Below, piece after piece: positions 18,162 to 26,294 of a stretch of DNA of 44,695 bases. A program made the translations under genes and the position numbers. This stretch comes from an uncultured Bacteroidota bacterium. Lineage in GTDB: Bacteria; Bacteroidota; Bacteroidia; Bacteroidales; P3. Each line of letters begins with the position of its first letter. Position 1 is the stretch's first letter. Below the pieces are notes generated by a model. That model did no database searches. It saw only the letters and a program-made list of their open reading frames with translations, and was not told the origin of the DNA. Location of the stretch: assembly GCA_902791695.1 (NCBI GenBank), contig CADAWR010000015.1, positions 1 to 44,695 of the forward strand, in the 5' to 3' direction.

Positions 18162-19985
18162 ATGGTTCATTTTGAGCATATAGAATATTTGTGGCTGCTG
18201 CTTGTGGTGGCGGCATGTGGATTGTTATGGATATTTGCCGAGTGGCGCAACCGGCGCAAGTTGGAGGCGTGGGCCGACAGGCAAATGTTCGGCCGACTGA
18301 TACCCGACAGGTCACGTTGGCGTCCGACGGTGAAGGTGGTGCTGGCTCTCATAGGCTTCGCTCTGCTGGTGGTCGCACTCGCCAATCCCCAGATGGGAAC
18401 AAAGATTGAGAAGGGCAAACGCGCCGGTAGCGATGTGGCGATATGCCTCGACCTCTCGAACAGCATGATGGCCGAGGACATACAGCCCAACCGTCTGGAG
18501 CGCAGCAAGCGTGTGGTGAACAACATCATGTCCACGCTGGCGGGCGACCGCATAAGCCTGGTGGTGTTCGCCGGTGCAAGCTACATACAGATGCCGCTCA
18601 CCAACGACTACAGCGCCGCCAAGCTCTTTCTCGACCAGGTGAGCTGCGACATGATTGCCTCGCAGGGTACAGCCATAGGCGACGCCATAGAGAAAGCCAT
18701 GCAGACCTTTGGCTATGACGACCCCGACCGCGAATGGGAGAAGAACAAAGGGCGCGCTATTATCGTCATAAGCGACGGAGAGAACCATGAAGACGACGCC
18801 GTAGGAGCTGCCCGTAAAGCCGCCAAAGAAGGTGTGCGCGTCTGCACCATAGGCATGGGTCTGCCCGACGGGGCACCCATACCGGAATACGACCCACGTG
18901 GGCGAAAGAACAGCTATAAGCGCGAACGCGGCGGCACGATAATAATGACCAAACTGAACGAAGAGATGATGCGGCAGATTGCCGATGCCGGCAATGGCGT
19001 GTATGTACGTGCCAGCAATGCCGGCAGCGGATTGGGCGAAATCACCAAAGTCATCGAAGGGTTGGAAAAAGAGGACTACGGCGAGGCGGTCTTCAGCGCC
19101 TACGAAAGCCGTTATCAGTACCCGCTGGCGGCAGCCATAGTTTGCCTGATGGCATCGGTGCTACTGTTTGAGCGCAAAAACCGCAAGTGGTCGCTCAGCA
19201 GCCTTACCGGTGCTGCAATACTCTTCTTGCTGATTATGCCCACTGACGCTTCGGCTCAGGCCAACCGCAAGCAGATGCGTGAGGGCAACAGGCACTACAA
19301 CAAAGAGAAATACGACCAAGCAGAGGTTACATATCGCCGTGCATTGGAGAGCGACACTACAGACTTCCGAGGACAATACAACCTTGCATCGAGCCTATAC
19401 CGCCAGAAGAAATACGACGAAGCGGCCATGCACTACCTGCAGGCTCTCGCGGCACCGGACGTCAGCGACAGCCGTCGTGCAAAAGCATTGCATAACGCCG
19501 GCAACAGCATGGTAAAGGCAGGGCTGGAGAGCGAGCAACAAGGCATGCAATACTTCCAGCAAGCAGTGAAATCGTACCAAGAAGCCCTGAAGTTGGACCC
19601 AAAGAACGACGACACACGCTACAACCTCGCCTATGCACGTCGCTTATTGCAGCAAGCCCAGCAGCAACAGCAGCAACAAGGCGGCGGTGGCAACGACCAG
19701 CAAAACAAGGACCAGCAACAGCAGAACCAGCAACAGCAACAAGGCGATAACCAGAACAAAGACCAACAGCAGCAGAACCAGCAGCAACAAGGCAACCAGC
19801 AGGACCAGCAACAGCAGCAAGGCAAGGAGCAGCAAAAGCAGCAGCAAGCAAAACCGCAGGAGCAGCGCAAGCAGGATGCCGAGCGCATGTTGGAAGCTGT
19901 GAAAAACAACGAGCGTCAGACGTTGAAAGAACAAGCACGCAAAGAACAAGTGAGCACCAACCGTCATACCGACAAAGACTGGTAG
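18162..19985 (+). CDS. batB: BatB-BatC fusion: VWA domain plus TPR and Gln-rich tail
   Basis: A 607-residue protein joining what are two genes in Bacteroides fragilis. Residues 1-340 are BatB-like: membrane helices at about 10-26 and 58-75, a VWA domain with DLSNS (D97, S99, S101) and ISDGENHED, then a helix at about 320-336. Residues 344-366 (SLSSLTGAAILFLLI, then MPTDASAQA) look like the signal peptide of a former separate BatC. Residues 367-495 hold TPR motifs (EGNRHYNKEKYDQAEVTYRRAL, then NLASSLYRQKKYDEAAMHYLQAL). From ~497 to 569 the chain is almost pure Gln/Asn/Asp/Lys. No frame break is seen. The TPR part is expected in the periplasm, perhaps binding BatA, BatD or BatE. Confidence 0.9.
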   Translation: MVHFEHIEYLWLLLVVAACGLLWIFAEWRNRRKLEAWADRQMFGRLIPDRSRWRPTVKVVLALIGFALLVVALANPQMGTKIEKGKRAGSDVAICLDLSNSMMAEDIQPNRLERSKRVVNNIMSTLAGDRISLVVFAGASYIQMPLTNDYSAAKLFLDQVSCDMIASQGTAIGDAIEKAMQTFGYDDPDREWEKNKGRAIIVISDGENHEDDAVGAARKAAKEGVRVCTIGMGLPDGAPIPEYDPRGRKNSYKRERGGTIIMTKLNEEMMRQIADAGNGVYVRASNAGSGLGEITKVIEGLEKEDYGEAVFSAYESRYQYPLAAAIVCLMASVLLFERKNRKWSLSSLTGAAILFLLIMPTDASAQANRKQMREGNRHYNKEKYDQAEVTYRRALESDTTDFRGQYNLASSLYRQKKYDEAAMHYLQALAAPDVSDSRRAKALHNAGNSMVKAGLESEQQGMQYFQQAVKSYQEALKLDPKNDDTRYNLAYARRLLQQAQQQQQQQGGGGNDQQNKDQQQQNQQQQQGDNQNKDQQQQNQQQQGNQQDQQQQQGKEQQKQQQAKPQEQRKQDAERMLEAVKNNERQTLKEQARKEQVSTNRHTDKDW

Positions 19986-19989
19986 AAAC

Positions 19990-21801
19990 ATGAAAAAGAA
20001 AATCATAATAGGGATAATAGGCTTAATAGGCTTAATTGGCATAGCGTATGCACAAGAGATAACTGTGCAGGCGCCGGAAGAGGTGTACATGGGAGACCAC
20101 TTCACCGTAAAGTTCAGCGTCAACGAACAAGCCAAAGACTTCCACGGGCCTTCATTCAAGGGTTTCAGCCTGATTGCCGGCCCCAGCACGTCGTCGCAGA
20201 CCTCTATGAGTTTTATCAACGGACAGATGTCGCGCTCGGTGAGCACCTCTTTCTCCTACACCCTGATGGCCGATGTCGAGGGCACCTTCACCGTAGAACC
20301 TGCATCATGCGTCGCCGACGGCAAGAAGATTAGCTCAAAACGCTTCACCATAAAGGTCATCAAGATGAGCGCCGCACAGCAGCAACAGCGTCAGCAACAA
20401 CGCCAGCAACGCAGTGCCTACGACCCCTGGGCACAGCAGCCACAACCGGCGACGCAGATTGACGAGAAGACCCTCTTCGCGCGAGCCTCCATAAGCAAGA
20501 GCAACCCTTATCAAGGCGAGCAAATCATCATCACCTACAAGATATACACCCAGGTGCCCATCAGCCAGTTCGCCATAGACAAACTGCCAGGCAACCGTGG
20601 ATTCTGGGCCGAAGACCTTAGCGTAGGACAGCAGATAAAGCAATACGAGGAAACTGTAGGCGACCGCCGCTACCAGGTGGCCGAGATACGCCGCGGGGCG
20701 CTCTTCGCACAAGAGAGCGGCAAACTGGATATTGATCCCCTAGATCTCAATGTCCTCGCAATGGTGCAGCAGCAGCGTCGACGCACCGGCAGCATCTGGG
20801 ACCTCTTCGACGACCCATTTTTCAACTCTCGGCAAGCTGTCGAACGACCGCTACACACCAACCGCATATCTGTCAATGTCCGTCCTTTACCAACGGCCCC
20901 GGACAACTTCACCGGCGCTGTCGGCAGTTTCGATGTACAGGGGGGGCTTACCGGCAACAAGGTGAAAGCCAACGAAGCCATATCATACCGCATAACAGTC
21001 AGTGGCCGCGGCAATCTTATGCTCATCAATGCCCCGCAGCCAGAGTTCCCATCGGCTTTCGAAGTCTACGACCCACAGATTGACGACAATATTCGCAAGA
21101 GCAGCGACGGTATCAGCGGCAGCCGCACCTACGAGTGGATTCTCATTCCGCGCAACAAGGGCCGCTACACCATACCGGAGTTCTGCTTCGTATACTTCGA
21201 CCCCGCAAGTGGACAGTACGTCACCAAACGCATTCCCAAACAGGAGATTGTCGTCGACAAAAACGATGCTGCAGCATACGACAACGGGGTTTCCTCCAAC
21301 CGTCCCACGACCCTCAACAACATACATCCCATAACCAAACTGCACCCCGCCAAGGACAACGATACTGCGGGTGCCGCCTTCTACATCATCATCGCGCTTA
21401 TCGCCACTGCCACAGTATGCACCATTGCAGTGTTCCGCAAGCGGAGAGCTGCTGAGCAGGATGTTGCCGGCATGCGTATGAAACGCGCCGTAAGAATGGC
21501 CCGTAAACGTCTGAAGAAAGCTGAAGGGCACCTCAAAGGTGGCGACACTGGACGCTTCTACGAGGAGATTTACCGCGCCATATGGGGCTGTTTGGCTGAC
21601 AAATACAACATACCGCTCGCCGATCTCAACCGCGACACCGTTAGTGCCTGCCTGCTAGGCAAGGATGTACCGCAAGATCAGCATAATCACATCATGCAGG
21701 TATTGCATGATGTCGATATGGCACGTTTTGCACCAATAGACCCCGAAGCACAAAAGCAGAAAATATACGACGAAGCACTCCAAATGATTGCAAGCATATG
21801 A
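19990..21801 (+). CDS. batD: BatD-like protein
   Basis: A 603-residue envelope protein of the BatD (oxygen tolerance) family. It has a signal peptide (IIIGIIGLIGLIGIAYAQ), a long periplasmic beta-rich region with the family signatures FTVKFSVNEQAKDFHGPSFKGF and SYRITVSGRGNLMLI, a membrane helix (about 458-478, FYIIIALIATATVCTIAVF) and a cytosolic helical tail. A Gln-rich linker lies near residues 130-155. It starts 4 bp after the batB-batC stop, and its stop overlaps the batE start. The C-terminal tail resembles the tail of the protein at 16236-17111, so both may meet the same cytosolic partner. Confidence 0.88.
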   Translation: MKKKIIIGIIGLIGLIGIAYAQEITVQAPEEVYMGDHFTVKFSVNEQAKDFHGPSFKGFSLIAGPSTSSQTSMSFINGQMSRSVSTSFSYTLMADVEGTFTVEPASCVADGKKISSKRFTIKVIKMSAAQQQQRQQQRQQRSAYDPWAQQPQPATQIDEKTLFARASISKSNPYQGEQIIITYKIYTQVPISQFAIDKLPGNRGFWAEDLSVGQQIKQYEETVGDRRYQVAEIRRGALFAQESGKLDIDPLDLNVLAMVQQQRRRTGSIWDLFDDPFFNSRQAVERPLHTNRISVNVRPLPTAPDNFTGAVGSFDVQGGLTGNKVKANEAISYRITVSGRGNLMLINAPQPEFPSAFEVYDPQIDDNIRKSSDGISGSRTYEWILIPRNKGRYTIPEFCFVYFDPASGQYVTKRIPKQEIVVDKNDAAAYDNGVSSNRPTTLNNIHPITKLHPAKDNDTAGAAFYIIIALIATATVCTIAVFRKRRAAEQDVAGMRMKRAVRMARKRLKKAEGHLKGGDTGRFYEEIYRAIWGCLADKYNIPLADLNRDTVSACLLGKDVPQDQHNHIMQVLHDVDMARFAPIDPEAQKQKIYDEALQMIASI

Positions 21802-22544
21802 ACAAAGGAATATTCATAGCCATTCTGGCTTTCACCTTACACCTCGCACCTTTCACCTCGGTCGCACAAAGCGGTGACGACTTCTATCGCATGGGTGACT
21901 ACCAAGCTGCAGCCGAAGCCTATGAGACTACGCTGGCCGAAGGGCTCACGTCACCCGAGTTGCACTACAACCTCGGCGGTGCTTACTATCATGAGGGCCA
22001 GATGGGTAAAGCCATACTCAACTACGAGCGTGCTCTCAGACTCGACCCTTCGTTCAAGGACGCCAAAGAGAACCTTGCTCTCGCCAACAGCCACACCACC
22101 GACCATATAGCGGTGCTTCCCAAACCTCTCTTCGTGCGCTGGTGGAACAACCTCTGCACCTCCATGCTTCCTGGCGGCTGGCGTGTCGTGTGGCTTGCGC
22201 TGTTCGCTCTTCTGGGCGCTGCAATCGTCATGATCCGTATCGGCAACACGGTCACCATACGCAAAACGTCACTGGCGGCGGCAGCGGCCACCCTGTTTCT
22301 CCTTATCGTGACCACGGCGCTCCTCATCGGCTCCACCCGTCGCTTCAACGCCCACAGCGAGGCCATTGTCACTCAGCAGGCAGTGACTCTGAAGGCGTCA
22401 CCCGACAACAAGAGTGCCGACAAGATGACCATTCATGAAGGCACCAAAGCCACCATCACCGACCATCTGCCCGGATGGTACAAGATTACACTCTCGGACG
22501 GCACTGTCGCTTGGTGCACACAAGAAGCTATTGAACGCATATGA
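21798..22544 (+). CDS. batE: BatE-like TPR and SH3-domain protein
   Basis: A 248-residue membrane protein. It has a signal peptide (AFTLHLAPFTSVAQ), TPR motifs from ~27 to 95 (FYRMGDYQAAAEAYETTL, LHYNLGGAYYHEGQMGKAIL), two membrane helices (about 128-148 and 155-177), and a C-terminal bacterial SH3-like domain (VTLKASPDNKSADKMTIHEG, then PGWYKITLSDGTVAWC). This order matches BatE of Bacteroides. The ATGA start overlaps the batD stop by 4 bp, and its own stop overlaps the WG-repeat gene by 4 bp. The signal-peptide DNA (21829-21863) is a 7-bp repeat. Confidence 0.87.
   Translation: MNKGIFIAILAFTLHLAPFTSVAQSGDDFYRMGDYQAAAEAYETTLAEGLTSPELHYNLGGAYYHEGQMGKAILNYERALRLDPSFKDAKENLALANSHTTDHIAVLPKPLFVRWWNNLCTSMLPGGWRVVWLALFALLGAAIVMIRIGNTVTIRKTSLAAAAATLFLLIVTTALLIGSTRRFNAHSEAIVTQQAVTLKASPDNKSADKMTIHEGTKATITDHLPGWYKITLSDGTVAWCTQEAIERI
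21829..21863 (+). repeat. Heptanucleotide repeat inside the batE signal-peptide codons
   Basis: Five adjacent 7-bp units: CTTTCAC, CTTACAC, CTCGCAC, CTTTCAC, CTCGGTC. The reverse complement is GTGAAAG-like, a cyclic form of KARAGGT. The unit length is not a multiple of three, so gain or loss of one unit would shift the batE frame. Confidence 0.8.
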
Positions 22545-23818
22545 AACATCTCGGGTTATTGTTTTTATTGACATTATTGTCCGCCGGCATTCAAGCCCAG
22601 CAGGTGGAATATGTTGACGACGAGGCGTGCGGCTGCGAGCTGGTCTTCGTTGACGGCATCCAAACCACCACCGACGGCTCTCTCTTCGGCTTCAAGCGTG
22701 CCGACGGCACCATCATCACACCCAACCGCTATCGCTTTGTCGACAAGTTCCACGGCGACTACTGCAAGGTCTATCTAGATTACAACAAGTGCGGACTCAT
22801 CGACCGCGACGGCAACGAGGTGCTCCCTTGCATCTACAACGAGCTCGACTACCCTGCCGAAGGACGCATTCTCGTGGTTCGCGACGGGCATTACGGCTAC
22901 ACCGACCTCAAAGGTAACATCGTCATCGAGCCGCAATATCTCCTTGCCGGTACCTTCCACGATGGTCTCGCTCCAATACAGATAATCATCGACACCTACT
23001 TCACCGCCTGCTCTTTCATCGATACTCTCGGACACCAGATTCTTCCGGCCATCTACGAGACCGTGCAGCCTTTCAACGAAGGCTATGCACCGGTGATGCG
23101 ATACCAGCGCTGGGGACTCATCGACCAGTCAGGCAAAGAGGTGCTCACCATACGCTACGAACAGATAACCAACAACGCCGACGGCATCTTCTTCGCCGGC
23201 GACACCGCCGGAATGGCCCTCTTCGACTATTCGTTCAAACCGCTCACACCATTCGTCTACACTTGGACCACAGGCCTCTGCGAAGGTCGCATCGGAGTGC
23301 GCAAGGGTGGCAAATACGGTTTCCTCGATGTCCACGGACACGAGGTGATACCCTGCATCTACGACGAAGCAGGCATGTTCTGCAACGGACGCACCGTTGT
23401 CGCCATCGACGGCCACTACGGCATCATCGACACCAACGGCAGCATCATCCTCCCGCTTGAATACGACGACCGGACGCCCCACGGCGACAAATACGTCTAC
23501 CACGACGGCCTCGCCCTCGTCGAGAAGAACGGAAAGCTCGGGTATGTAGACCTCGCAGGCAAGCTCGTCATCCCCATGTACTTCGACCAGGCCTTCCACT
23601 TTACCGAAGGGCTCGCCTGCACCCGCTTCAATGGCCGCTGGGGTTACATCGACACCACGGGCGCCATCTTCGTGCCGCACATCTTCGACCACGCCTCGCC
23701 CTTCGAATGGGGACGCGCAGAAGTCATATACAACGGCAACGTCAGCAAGATGGACCGCCGCGGAAAATGCGTAAAAAACTGCAAAGACATCATAGCATGG
23801 AGAAACTGGAAAGAGTAG
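22541..23818 (+). CDS. Secreted WG-repeat protein
   Basis: A 425-residue exported protein with a signal peptide (HLGLLFLLTLLSAGIQAQ) and about ten WG/KWG-type repeats of 40-45 residues. Each repeat has an aromatic-Gly-(Leu/Tyr/Phe)-(Ile/Val)-Asp core followed by a (Val/Ile)-(Leu/Ile)-Pro turn: CGLIDRDGNEVLP, HYGYTDLKGNIVIEP, RWGLIDQSGKEVLT, KYGFLDVHGHEVIP, HYGIIDTNGSIILP, KLGYVDLAGKLVIP, RWGYIDTTGAIFVP. The fold is likely beta-rich and used for binding. Its partner is unknown. The 4-bp overlap with batE and the 22-bp overlap with rseC tie it to the operon. Confidence 0.88.
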   Translation: MKHLGLLFLLTLLSAGIQAQQVEYVDDEACGCELVFVDGIQTTTDGSLFGFKRADGTIITPNRYRFVDKFHGDYCKVYLDYNKCGLIDRDGNEVLPCIYNELDYPAEGRILVVRDGHYGYTDLKGNIVIEPQYLLAGTFHDGLAPIQIIIDTYFTACSFIDTLGHQILPAIYETVQPFNEGYAPVMRYQRWGLIDQSGKEVLTIRYEQITNNADGIFFAGDTAGMALFDYSFKPLTPFVYTWTTGLCEGRIGVRKGGKYGFLDVHGHEVIPCIYDEAGMFCNGRTVVAIDGHYGIIDTNGSIILPLEYDDRTPHGDKYVYHDGLALVEKNGKLGYVDLAGKLVIPMYFDQAFHFTEGLACTRFNGRWGYIDTTGAIFVPHIFDHASPFEWGRAEVIYNGNVSKMDRRGKCVKNCKDIIAWRNWKE

Positions 23819-24219
23819 CCCGTCACGACGGCATTGTCACCGCTGTGAATGACGGTAGCGTCACAGTGCAGATCAAGAGCGTAAGCGCCTGTGCCTCCTG
23901 TGCGGCCCACGCCAAGTGCGGCTTCGCCGAGTCGAAAGACAAGGAGCTGGAGATACCCACACAGCAGCGCTACAACGTAGGCGACCACGTCACCGTATGC
24001 ATCGACACCTCGAGCGGCATGCGTGCCGTTTGGATAGCCTACCTGCTTCCGGCCATTCTCATCATCGCCGTCGTCATCGCCCTCTCCGCAGCTTCTGTAC
24101 CCGAAGGCTTTGTGGCCCTCGCCGCCTTCGGAGTCCTCGCCCTTCACATCCTCGTGCTCTTCATCCTGCGCCGCAAGATAGACAGCCGCTTCCAAATAAC
24201 CCTTGCCCCCAACGACTAA
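23797..24219 (+). CDS. rseC: RseC/MucC family membrane protein
   Basis: A 140-residue inner-membrane protein. The N-terminal domain carries a cysteine cluster (C32, C35, C41: SACASCAAHAKCGF) typical of RseC, and two helices follow (about 78-96 and 103-124). RseC proteins are linked to SoxR reduction and to the Rnf complex, and in Bacteroidales rseC usually sits before rnfB. No rnf gene is present here. The start is taken as the ATG at 23797 inside the WG-repeat gene; longer in-frame starts give unrelated sequence. The next gene, ruvC, follows after 14 bp. Confidence 0.85.
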   Translation: MEKLERVARHDGIVTAVNDGSVTVQIKSVSACASCAAHAKCGFAESKDKELEIPTQQRYNVGDHVTVCIDTSSGMRAVWIAYLLPAILIIAVVIALSAASVPEGFVALAAFGVLALHILVLFILRRKIDSRFQITLAPND

Positions 24220-24233
24220 CTCCTAACTGAGAA

Positions 24234-24812
24234 ATGCTCATCCTCGGCATCGACCCCGGCAGCCAGATACTCGGCTACAGTCTCCTCAGAGTCAGCGAGG
24301 CATCCGACCTCACGATAGAGGAGATGGACGTCCTCTACCTCAAGCGCACACCTGATTTCGACGAACGCATCAAGCAGATTTTCCACTCCGTCAACGACAT
24401 CATAGCCGCCAACCGACCCGACCACCTCGCCATCGAGGCCCCCTTCCTCGGCAAGAGCGCCCAGTCGATGCTCAAGCTCGGCCGCGCTCAGGGCATTGCC
24501 ATTGCCGCCGCCCTCGCCCACGACATACCATACACCGAATACGAGCCATCGCTCATCAAGCAAACCGTCACCGGCAACGGCAATGCATCCAAGGAACAAG
24601 TGGCCGACCTTCTGCGCTCAATTCTGCGCTTCGACCAGCACCCCCACTACCTTGACGCCACCGACGCCCTCGCCGTCGCCTACACCCACTACGCCCAGAC
24701 CTCCTCTCCCCTATCCACCGCCAACCTACGACTCCACAGCCCCAAGAAACACAAATCATCCAAAAAACAATGGTCAGACTTCGTCAACAGCAACCCCGAC
24801 AGGTTAGCATAG
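24234..24812 (+). CDS. ruvC: Holliday junction resolvase RuvC
   Basis: Cuts four-way DNA junctions symmetrically during recombination, with RuvAB. At 192 residues it carries the four catalytic acids in their usual places: D7 (GIDPGS), E68 (IEAPFLGKSAQSMLKLGRAQG), D141 and D144 (HYLDATDALAVA). The C-terminal extension past ~165 is basic. ruvAB are not in the window. The lipoprotein gene starts inside ruvC, with a 43-bp overlap. Confidence 0.96.
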   Translation: MLILGIDPGSQILGYSLLRVSEASDLTIEEMDVLYLKRTPDFDERIKQIFHSVNDIIAANRPDHLAIEAPFLGKSAQSMLKLGRAQGIAIAAALAHDIPYTEYEPSLIKQTVTGNGNASKEQVADLLRSILRFDQHPHYLDATDALAVAYTHYAQTSSPLSTANLRLHSPKKHKSSKKQWSDFVNSNPDRLA

Positions 24813-26029
24813 CCCTCCTCATCCTCACCTGTCTCCTGATAGCCTCATGCGGCAGCAAGAGCAACAAGCTCTACGACCCCGCCAAGGTCAACTTCAACGT
24901 CGCCTACAACCCCATCTTCGACAACCAGTTCTACCCCTCGCTGATACTCGCCACCGAATCCGTACAGTCACTCACCAACACCGCCGAGCAGGGGCTCATC
25001 CCCTTCACCTTCAGCGTCACAGCACCTAGCGACGGCTGCGTGCTGCGCGTCGTCATCGACTCGTCGGTGCTCAACTACGTCACCATCCTGCAGGAAGTCC
25101 TACCCCACCGCGGCGAGCAGTACACCATCCAGGGCACCGCCAAGTGGAAATACGACAACCTGCGCCGCACACGGCAGGGCTACCCCGTCGACCTCACCTT
25201 CACCTGCTACATCAACGACGAGGAAGTAGACATAGAGAACCTGCGCATCAACTGCCGCTCCATCAACGAATGCCCCCTCTCCCTCGCCGGAGGCAACCGT
25301 CGCGAAGACACGCGCTGGCTCTTCGCCGCATACGTCAATGAGGACCATCCACAGATTGAGAACATACTCTCCGACATCCTCGACCAAGGCATTGTCAACT
25401 CCTTCAACGGCTACCAGAACGGGCCCGAGAGCGTGCGCCGCCAGGTCCTCGCAGTGTGGCACTACGTCCTGCGGCGCGGCATAGCCTACTCATCCATCTC
25501 CTGCACCTCCAACCCCTCCACCTCGGCCAACGTCCAGCACATACGCCTCTTCGACGAAGTGTGGAACACCCGGCAGGCCAACTGCATAGACGCCTGCGTT
25601 TTCCTCGCCTCCATCCTGCGCAAGATAGGCATCCGCACCGTCATCTTCGTCGAACCCTGCCACGCCTACCTCGGCTACTACACCGACAAAGGGCGCCGCA
25701 AACTTGAGCTCATCGAGACCACCATCACCTCGTGGGTCAACATACCCGAACTGCAGCGAAGCCTCGATGCCGACGGGCGCCTGCCACAGGAACAGTTCGA
25801 CAAAATATCCAAGTTCCTCTCGCAGAAAGACATCCAGCTTTGGAACGAAGGCCGCATGACCTTCGACCAACTTACGCAAGCCCTTGCCAAGAGCCTGCTC
25901 GAGAAAGCCAAAGTCTACAACGACGACACCTACCAGGCCAATCGCAACAACTTCGCCGACACAACCAACATCACCTACCAGCAGCTCGACATCGAGCAGC
26001 TGCGCTCCAAGATCCAGCCCATCCGTTAA
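24770..26029 (+). CDS. Lipoprotein with transglutaminase-like domain
   Basis: A 419-residue lipoprotein. The lipobox LIASCGS places the lipidated Cys at C27. The first ~240 residues form a beta-rich domain of unknown type. A transglutaminase-like core follows: the nucleophile is probably C272 in QANCIDACVFLASILRKIGI, the His is probably H298 in PCHAYLGYY, and an acidic partner could be in KLELIETT. Such domains can be cysteine proteases or crosslinkers; activity is not shown. MoxR-DUF58 clusters often include a transglutaminase-like membrane protein, and this gene closes such an operon. The start at 24770 lies inside ruvC, because no later start precedes the signal. Confidence 0.8.
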   Translation: MVRLRQQQPRQVSIALLILTCLLIASCGSKSNKLYDPAKVNFNVAYNPIFDNQFYPSLILATESVQSLTNTAEQGLIPFTFSVTAPSDGCVLRVVIDSSVLNYVTILQEVLPHRGEQYTIQGTAKWKYDNLRRTRQGYPVDLTFTCYINDEEVDIENLRINCRSINECPLSLAGGNRREDTRWLFAAYVNEDHPQIENILSDILDQGIVNSFNGYQNGPESVRRQVLAVWHYVLRRGIAYSSISCTSNPSTSANVQHIRLFDEVWNTRQANCIDACVFLASILRKIGIRTVIFVEPCHAYLGYYTDKGRRKLELIETTITSWVNIPELQRSLDADGRLPQEQFDKISKFLSQKDIQLWNEGRMTFDQLTQALAKSLLEKAKVYNDDTYQANRNNFADTTNITYQQLDIEQLRSKIQPIR

Positions 26030-26053
26030 GCGCCTCCGCAACAACGCCGCAAC

Positions 26054-26232
26054 GACGCCCCTCCGAATCCGGCCCGACCGTTTTACGGTTGTTCACCGGT
26101 TGTTTAACGGTTTAAACCGTTAAACAACCGGTGAACAACCGTAGAACAGACGGAGAGGGTACGGAGAGAGTACGGTGGGGGGATGATGGGGGTAAAAGGT
26201 TATGGGGTTGTGGTTTGGTTTAGGGGGAAAAG
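26054..26232 (-). repeat. Composite palindromic 11-bp-unit element, copy B (reverse orientation)
   Basis: The second copy, inverted relative to A and C. 26084-26143 is a perfect 60-bp palindrome centred between 26113 and 26114, made of 11-bp units (TGTTCACCGGT, TGTTTAACGGT and their complements) about a TTTAAA centre. The right part reads GACGGAGAGGGTACGG, then GAGAGTACGGTG. Bases 26176-26232 contain no C at all, which mirrors the G-poor tracts of copies A and C on the other strand. The left end (26054-26072) matches the GAGGCATC-type border of the other copies less well. It lies between the two convergent operons. Confidence 0.8.
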
Positions 26233-26273
26233 ATTACGGGGCTGAAGCAACAAAGGTTGCTACGGCCCCGTAA
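26228..26273 (-). terminator. Intrinsic terminator of the guaB-caspase-like run
   Basis: On the minus strand a long hairpin with outer arms TTACGGGGC (26234-26242) and GCCCCGTAA (26265-26273) and inner arms AGCAAC/GTTGCT, followed by TCTTTTCC. It lies just after the stop of the caspase-like gene at 26295. Confidence 0.75.
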
Positions 26274-26294
26274 GCTGCAAGGTGCGTGTATGTG

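Noticed and set aside
26084-26143. The 60-bp palindrome as a simple terminator of the bat run
   Set aside because: It lacks a T-tract on the + side, and related palindromes occur in divergent gaps where no terminator is needed. A termination role is possible but not the main reading.
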